From JBKCUI01 sp052161605 (GTDB lineage Bacteria > Planctomycetota > Planctomycetia > Pirellulales > Pirellulaceae), in assembly GCA_052161605.1 (NCBI GenBank), contig CP197409.1: 64,000 bases of DNA; one strand, 5' to 3'. Positions 59,505 through 64,000 of this stretch are shown piece by piece; positions within the stretch are counted from its first letter, which is position 1; the number at the start of each line of letters is the position of its first letter. The position numbers were made by a program, and so were the translations under genes. The notes under the pieces were generated by a model. That model ran no database searches. It was not told the DNA's origin and saw nothing but the letters and a program-made list of their open reading frames with translations.

Positions 59505-60914
59505 TTAGCCCACCGAACCTTCCATTTGCAATTGAATGAGGCGATTCATCTCGACGGCATACTCCATAGGGAGTTCCTTAACGAGAGGCTCGATGAAACC
59601 GTTAACAATCATGGTGCTGGCTTCAGCTTCGCTCAAGCCCCGGCTCATGAGATAGAACAATTGCTCTTCTCCGATGCGAGACACGCTGGCTTCGTGACCG
59701 ATGCTTACATCTTGATCCATGATCTCGATGTAAGGATAGGTGTCGCTGCGGCTCTGCGGATCCAGAATCAACGCGTCACAAACAACGTTACACTTGGACT
59801 TTTTAGCATCTTTCTCTACACGCACCAAACCACGATAGCTGCTTCGACCACCATTCTTGGAGATCGACTTGCTGATGATCTGCCCCGTCGTGTGAGGCGC
59901 ACAGTGTACCAACTTGGCGCCCGCATCTTGATGCTGACCTGCTGACGCAAAGGCAATCGATAGGATTTCACCTCGAGCCCCAGGTTCCATCATGTAGACC
60001 GCTGGATACTTCATGGTCAGCTTGCTACCGAGGTTACCGTCAACCCATTCCATGGTCGCATCGGCGTAAGCCATAGCTCGCTTGGTGACCAAATTGTAAA
60101 TATTGTTGGCCCAGTTCTGGATCGTTGTGTATCGGCATCGGCTACCTCGCTTGCAGACGATTTCCACAACCGCAGAGTGCAAAGACTCCGAGGAGTACAT
60201 CGGTGCGGTGCAACCCTCGACGTAATGAACACTTGCCCCTTCATCGACAATGATGAGGGTCCGTTCAAATTGCCCCATGTTCTCCGCGTTGATGCGGAAG
60301 TACGCTTGGAGCGGGAATTCAATCTTGACCCCCTTCGGTACGTAAATGAATGAGCCACCTGACCAGACCGCCGAGTTCAAGGCGGCAAACTTGTTGTCGG
60401 TCGATGGGATGATTTTCCCAAAGTACTCTCTTACCAAGTCAGGATATTCCTTAACAGCCGTGTCGGTATCGGTGAATATCACACCTTGGTTGGATAGATC
60501 CTCCTTGAGCGAACCATATACAACTTCGCTCTCAAACTGGGCCTTAACGCCGGCCAGAAACTTGCGCTCGGCTTCGGGAATCCCCAGCTTGTCGAAGGTG
60601 TCTTTGATCTCTTGAGGTACCTCGTCCCAAGTTCGACCTTGTTTGTCGGTTGGCTTCAAGTAATAGAAAATATCTTGAAAGTTGACATCGATACTGCCGC
60701 CCCAGGTAGGCATGGGCTTCGAGTGAAAAATGTCGAGCGCCTTCAAGCGGAAGTCCCGCATCCACTCTGGTTCGTTCTTCATCTCGGATATCTGATTCAC
60801 GATATCCCGATCCAGACCTTTGCGAGCCTTGAAGACAGCCTTGCTCTCGGTTCGGAAATCATACTTGTTGATTTCGCCGAGCTCTTCTGACGTTCCTGCC
60901 AAATCGGTTGCCAT
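59505..60914 (-). CDS. sufB: SufB, FeS assembly scaffold subunit
   Basis: 469 residues, the usual length. Characteristic blocks are WMRDFRLKALDIFHSKPMPT, SGGSFIYVPKGVKIEFPLQA, YRIN-type FRINAENMGQFERTLI, GCTAPMYSSESLHSAVVEIV and SDTYPYIEIMDQDVSIGHEA. The ending region MSRGLSEAEASTMIVNGFIE is standard. SufB is the main scaffold on which the cluster forms. Gap to sufC is 50 bases. Together with sufC and sufD it forms a complete core complex. Confidence 0.97.
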   Translation of the reverse strand: MATDLAGTSEELGEINKYDFRTESKAVFKARKGLDRDIVNQISEMKNEPEWMRDFRLKALDIFHSKPMPTWGGSIDVNFQDIFYYLKPTDKQGRTWDEVPQEIKDTFDKLGIPEAERKFLAGVKAQFESEVVYGSLKEDLSNQGVIFTDTDTAVKEYPDLVREYFGKIIPSTDNKFAALNSAVWSGGSFIYVPKGVKIEFPLQAYFRINAENMGQFERTLIIVDEGASVHYVEGCTAPMYSSESLHSAVVEIVCKRGSRCRYTTIQNWANNIYNLVTKRAMAYADATMEWVDGNLGSKLTMKYPAVYMMEPGARGEILSIAFASAGQHQDAGAKLVHCAPHTTGQIISKSISKNGGRSSYRGLVRVEKDAKKSKCNVVCDALILDPQSRSDTYPYIEIMDQDVSIGHEASVSRIGEEQLFYLMSRGLSEAEASTMIVNGFIEPLVKELPMEYAVEMNRLIQLQMEGSVG

Positions 60915-60964
60915 AGTACGTTCTATATTCTTTTCGTGGAAATGGATTGATTGAGAATCGACAA

Positions 60965-61786
60965 TTAAACCGCCAAGGATTCCTCTTTGGCCACCATTTC
61001 TTGGTTAGCCGCATCTGCGTCAGGATAGGTTCGACGAATTCTTTCGTAACCGTGGTCATGCAATTCTCGTGCAAGCTCAGCACCGCCAGTTTCAACAATT
61101 CGCCCACCCAACATCACGTGCGTGAACTGAGGAGGATTGTGTTCCAGCAATTTGTCATGGTGGGTAATGATCAACAATCCCATCTTGTCCTTGCCGATCT
61201 CAGCGATCGAAGCACTGGCCAATCGAACGGCATCAGCGTCCAAACCACTATCGGTTTCATCAAGGATCGAAAACTTTGGAGCGAGCATGGCCATCGTGAG
61301 GATTTCTGCACGCTTCATTTCTCCCCCGGAGAAACCGTCGTTCACGTAACGTCGTGCGAACTCTGGATCGATCTTCAACTGCTCCATCTTGGCCTTCAAA
61401 TCCTTGCGAAACTCTCGCATGGGAATCAGATCTTCACCCTCTTTGCGATCGGGACGACGAACATTGGTGGTCGCATGTCGCAAAAAGTCAGCGGTTTTGA
61501 CACCAGGTATTGCGATCGGACGTTGAAAGGCCATGAAGATACCGGCCCGAGCCCGCTGGTCGGCTTCCCACTCGGTGATGTCTTCACCGTCTAGAGTGAT
61601 GGTCCCCTCAGTGATCACATAATTAGGATGCCCAGAGATCGCCAAGCCCAAGGTGCTCTTTCCCGAACCGTTAGGCCCCATCAATGCGTGCGTTTCACCA
61701 TGGTTCAGGGTCAAGTTCACGCCTCGAAGAATGGGCTTTCCATCAACTGCAACGTGCAAGTTTTCGATCTTCAATGTGTGGGACAT
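60965..61786 (-). CDS. sufC: SufC, FeS assembly ATPase
   Basis: 273 residues from the ATG at 61786 (MSHTLKIENLHVAVDGKP); a longer frame upstream adds only residues unlike the family. Walker A is GPNGSGKST, the signature FSGGEMKR and Walker B ILDETDSGLD, the SufC-specific form. It is an ABC ATPase without a membrane partner that powers SufBC2D. It lies 67 bases after sufR on the same strand. The C-terminal tail (ADAANQEMVAKEESLAV) is a little longer than in E. coli. Confidence 0.96.
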   Translation of the reverse strand: MSHTLKIENLHVAVDGKPILRGVNLTLNHGETHALMGPNGSGKSTLGLAISGHPNYVITEGTITLDGEDITEWEADQRARAGIFMAFQRPIAIPGVKTADFLRHATTNVRRPDRKEGEDLIPMREFRKDLKAKMEQLKIDPEFARRYVNDGFSGGEMKRAEILTMAMLAPKFSILDETDSGLDADAVRLASASIAEIGKDKMGLLIITHHDKLLEHNPPQFTHVMLGGRIVETGGAELARELHDHGYERIRRTYPDADAANQEMVAKEESLAV

Positions 61787-61853
61787 TCGAAATCCGTAAA
61801 TTCTAGTTCGTGAAAAAATCAAGGAAAAATTTTTATGGGTTGGTTTGTCGCAT

Positions 61854-62528
61854 CTAGATCGCTTCTGATGCAGAAGCAGTCGCCACGACAGGTGAGAATT
61901 GACAACTTCCATGTCCGTCTAGTCGGCATTTGGACAAGTGAACTTCCTGACCCAGAGCCTGACTTAACGCCTCCTGCTCCAATTGACAAACCGAACGATC
62001 GGCTCCCTCGTCAACCAAGCCGGGATAGGGACAAGCATGAACCTCTAATACCGGTAGATCTTTCTCACACGAATACGAAGCCGGCACCTTGCGAGTACAA
62101 AGCACCCCGGCCAGCGTCCGCATGCGCTCTTCGATGGAAGCGTCTGGGAGCAACGATTTGTAGCTGTCACCCATGCGGCGGGCGACTTTTGCTACGATCT
62201 GTGCTCGCAGCGACTCGTCTTCTATGTCACCGATCACCGACCAAAGCGAGATGGCTAGCTCGCTGTAGGTGACCCCAGCCTGCCTCCAGCCCAAGTCGGT
62301 AAGGAAGTAGTTGAATTGCGGGCGTCCACGGCCAGCCAGTCGTTTCTTTTTCTCGATGTAACCCGAGGCCTCGAGCCTCTCGATCCGCTGACGAATGGCC
62401 GTCGCCGTCACCTCCAGACGATCCATCAGTTCCTGGATCGACAGACCCGGCTCACGCCGAAGCAGGTCCAATACCAGTTGATCCACTGGTCGAATCGGCT
62501 CGTCGGTTTGATGAATAGGAAGATCCAT
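61854..62528 (-). CDS. sufR: SufR-type iron-sulfur-sensing transcriptional regulator
   Basis: 224 residues. The N-terminal winged helix reads LGLSIQELMDRLEVTATAIR-like (residues 29-48) with QRIERLEASGYIEKK. The C-terminal part holds Cys166, Cys181, Cys201 and Cys209 (HACPYPGL, SVCQLEQEAL, KCRLDGHGSCQF), which can bind a cluster, as in cyanobacterial and actinobacterial SufR repressors. Spacing differs slightly from the cyanobacterial set. It is the first gene of the suf run, so it probably regulates itself and the operon. A 34-bp palindrome upstream is a likely binding site. Confidence 0.9.
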   Translation of the reverse strand: MDLPIHQTDEPIRPVDQLVLDLLRREPGLSIQELMDRLEVTATAIRQRIERLEASGYIEKKKRLAGRGRPQFNYFLTDLGWRQAGVTYSELAISLWSVIGDIEDESLRAQIVAKVARRMGDSYKSLLPDASIEERMRTLAGVLCTRKVPASYSCEKDLPVLEVHACPYPGLVDEGADRSVCQLEQEALSQALGQEVHLSKCRLDGHGSCQFSPVVATASASEAI

Positions 62529-62578
62529 TGCAACATTAGTCGTGGGAAAAGTAACTACGCTGCAAGTGTAGACGCGGG

Positions 62579-62612
62579 GTTATTTTTGACAAGCTTAGTT
62601 GCGAAAAATAAC
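62579..62612 (-). promoter_or_regulatory. Candidate SufR operator and suf promoter
   Basis: A 34-bp palindrome with arms GTTATTTTT and AAAAATAAC, and an inner CAA/TTG pair six bases apart. On the minus strand a TTGTCA lies within it, and TACACT follows 16 bases later (four of six -10 matches), 51 bases or so before sufR. A repressor bound here would cover the -35 box. A weaker inverted repeat (CTAC ... GTAG) lies at 62555-62571. Confidence 0.65.
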
Positions 62613-62675
62613 TTTGCGTACTGAAATCTGGTTATTAGGGCGATACAAACGCCTTCCAAGAGGCTCTAATTCCCC

Positions 62676-62864
62676 TTAGAACCCATAACGGGAGAGAAAG
62701 ACAGCATTCACATCTGCTCTCTTGATGGATGCTGAAAACTCGATGGCCATGAGCTCCGATACAATCTGGTCAATCTCACGCGGCCCAATTTCGTAGACGC
62801 AAACCGTGCATCCTACAAGTTCGATAGGCATTAGATTCTTGAAGACGTAGTTGGGGGACGTCAC
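62676..62864 (-). CDS. Possible 62-residue protein, function unknown
   Basis: A GTG start gives TSPNYVFKNLMPIELVGCTV and then CVYEIGPREIDQIVSELMAI, a soluble alpha/beta-looking short chain with one Cys pair (GCTVC). No family is recognised. It lies 66 bases after the LOG-family gene on the same strand and may be co-transcribed. No strong ribosome binding site is visible, so its coding status is open. Confidence 0.35.
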   Translation of the reverse strand: MTSPNYVFKNLMPIELVGCTVCVYEIGPREIDQIVSELMAIEFSASIKRADVNAVFLSRYGF

Positions 62865-62930
62865 GATGTGCTGTTAGCCCCTACAACAGGCCTATTCGGT
62901 TTCTTCAAACCTTCACGGTAAATAATCTGA

Positions 62931-64000
62931 TTAGGCCAGGGTCTCGCAATCGTTTACTTGGTCGATCAACAGTCGCAGCTTGCCAACATTTCGTCGGTTG
63001 AAGTGCATGACGAGTCTAGGAAGATTGGCTAGTTCTGGTTCGCTGCTTTCTTCTGGCAATGCGGACTGCTGAACGATGCGTCCGGACGCCAGGATCTCCC
63101 CGAACTCGCGGTTCAGTTCCTCGAGGCTTTCCTCCGTGAGCTTATGAGTGATTCTCAATACGAGTGTATCGTTCACGTATCGCATGCTGTGGTAATTTGA
63201 ATAGAAGTGCATGATGTGCTGGGCGGCTGCTTCGGTTGAGTGCATTACGCGGTAGAGGTTCACATCTTCAGGGCTGATTAACTTTAGCTTCATCAGCTCG
63301 GATTGCACGAATGTTTCGAACCCTTCCCAAAAAGTCCCGTTGGGCTCATCCAGCAAGATGAGGGGAAACATGGTTTGCTTGCCCGTTTGGATGAGCGTAA
63401 GTACTTCCAGAGTCTCATCGAGCGTGCCGAATCCGCCTGGGCAACACACTACCGCACTGCACTCCTTGACGAACATCAATTTGCGAGTGAAGAAGTATTT
63501 TAGGGTGACCAGTTTTGGGTCTCCCTCGATATAGGGGTTCGCGGACTGTTCGAAGGGGAGCATGATATTCAAGCCCATCGACATCTCGCGCCCCGCTCCT
63601 TTGTGGCCGGCTTCCATGATTCCGCCCCCGGCTCCGGTAATGACCATCCAGCCAAAGTCGGTCATTCGCTTTGCAAACTCTGCGGCTTGGATATAGGTAG
63701 GGTGGTCTGGAGGAGTGCGTGCAGAGCCGAATATGGTAACTTTCCTACGGCGTCGATAGGGTTGAAACACCTTAAAGGCGTATCGCAACTCTCGTAACGT
63801 CCGACTAAGGATTTTTAGATCGCCACGTGTCGTACCATCGAGATGGAGTCGGTCGACCGTTCTCTTGAGCATGTCAATCAGATCCTCGCTTTCCAGCGAG
63901 AACGGTGGCTCGTCAGCGGGCTGGGGGCGTGCCTTTTCGTCTTCCCCGTAGGCAAATTCCGAATTGGCGTTTTTTGATGGGTCATTGGACGGGAAATTCT
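62931..64000 (-). CDS. LOG / TIGR00730 family protein, 5' end cut
   Basis: The frame stays open to the right edge, so the true start is outside or near it; an ATG at 63872 is internal to a charged N-terminal stretch (KARPQPADEPPFSLESED). The Rossmann core has RKVTIFGSARTPPDHP, VITGAGGGIMEAGHKGAG, and VVCCPGGFGTLDETLEVLTL: the PGGxGTxxE motif of lysine-decarboxylase-like LOG proteins, which hydrolyse nucleoside monophosphates to free bases. About 120 extra C-terminal residues follow the core. It is cytoplasmic. A role in purine metabolism is possible. Confidence 0.92.
   Translation of the reverse strand, partial: NFPSNDPSKNANSEFAYGEDEKARPQPADEPPFSLESEDLIDMLKRTVDRLHLDGTTRGDLKILSRTLRELRYAFKVFQPYRRRRKVTIFGSARTPPDHPTYIQAAEFAKRMTDFGWMVITGAGGGIMEAGHKGAGREMSMGLNIMLPFEQSANPYIEGDPKLVTLKYFFTRKLMFVKECSAVVCCPGGFGTLDETLEVLTLIQTGKQTMFPLILLDEPNGTFWEGFETFVQSELMKLKLISPEDVNLYRVMHSTEAAAQHIMHFYSNYHSMRYVNDTLVLRITHKLTEESLEELNREFGEILASGRIVQQSALPEESSEPELANLPRLVMHFNRRNVGKLRLLIDQVNDCETLA

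Noticed and set aside
1..64000. tRNA, rRNA, insertion sequences and prophage
   Set aside because: No T-loop-like cloverleaf, ribosomal RNA blocks, transposase motifs, terminal inverted repeats or phage genes were seen while reading both strands by eye; a covariance-model scan could still find a small RNA.

Overview
The window looks like a chromosomal segment of a planctomycete of the Pirellula/Rhodopirellula type. The evidence is the mix of families: two DUF1559 prepilin-like proteins, a DUF1080 hydrolase, a Ser/Thr kinase with an extracytoplasmic sensor, a tetrahydromethanopterin C1 enzyme (Ftr), a MoxR ATPase, a Wzz-type tyrosine kinase and a fused SufE-SufS. Base composition is near 50% GC throughout. 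I saw no tRNA, rRNA, CRISPR array, insertion sequence or phage gene. Both ends cut a gene: DUF1080 at the left, a LOG/TIGR00730 protein at the right.

Left third (1-23.1 kb). After two secreted hydrolases comes a minus-strand run of ftr, a GYF_2 membrane protein and an unusual P-II protein, then a phosphodiesterase overlapping a polysaccharide tyrosine kinase, and purH. A plus-strand run follows: a small secreted protein, a D-glutamate pair (dgcA, dgcN), panD, a methyltransferase and thyA. From 15.1 to 23.1 kb five tightly spaced plus-strand genes encode a pentaheme cytochrome, a large outer-membrane barrel, a MoxR ATPase, an aldo/keto reductase and a flavin halogenase-like enzyme. This looks like one operon.

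Middle (23.2-45 kb). A minus-strand group reads acylphosphatase, molybdopterin oxidoreductase, a receptor kinase with a TAXI solute-binding domain, and an 885-residue membrane protein of unknown function. Divergent from it are a PSP1/RicT-like protein, a Minf_1886 protein, then RDD, SpoIIM-like, membrane, DUF4129 and DUF4350 genes and pgk. Two DUF1559 genes share a copied promoter-leader and N-terminal coding block. Each is followed by a tiny lipoprotein gene and a strong terminator. A phosphate-selective-type porin follows.

Right third (45-64 kb). A purine-salvage group (AMP nucleosidase, zinc-ribbon protein, nucleoside transporter), a PQQ-repeat protein, a DUF2459 protein, an APH-like kinase, a LolD/LolC lipoprotein exporter, an orphan NarL regulator and clpS lead to a full suf operon: sufR, sufC, sufB, sufD, Rieske, sufT and a sufE-sufS fusion. 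A 34-bp palindrome over the predicted -35 box upstream of sufR is a good candidate operator.

The most unusual items are the TAXI-sensor kinase operon, the five-gene cytochrome/barrel/halogenase-like operon, the ftr/P-II linkage and the paired DUF1559-lipoprotein cassettes. All functional statements rest on motif recognition by eye; no database search was run.
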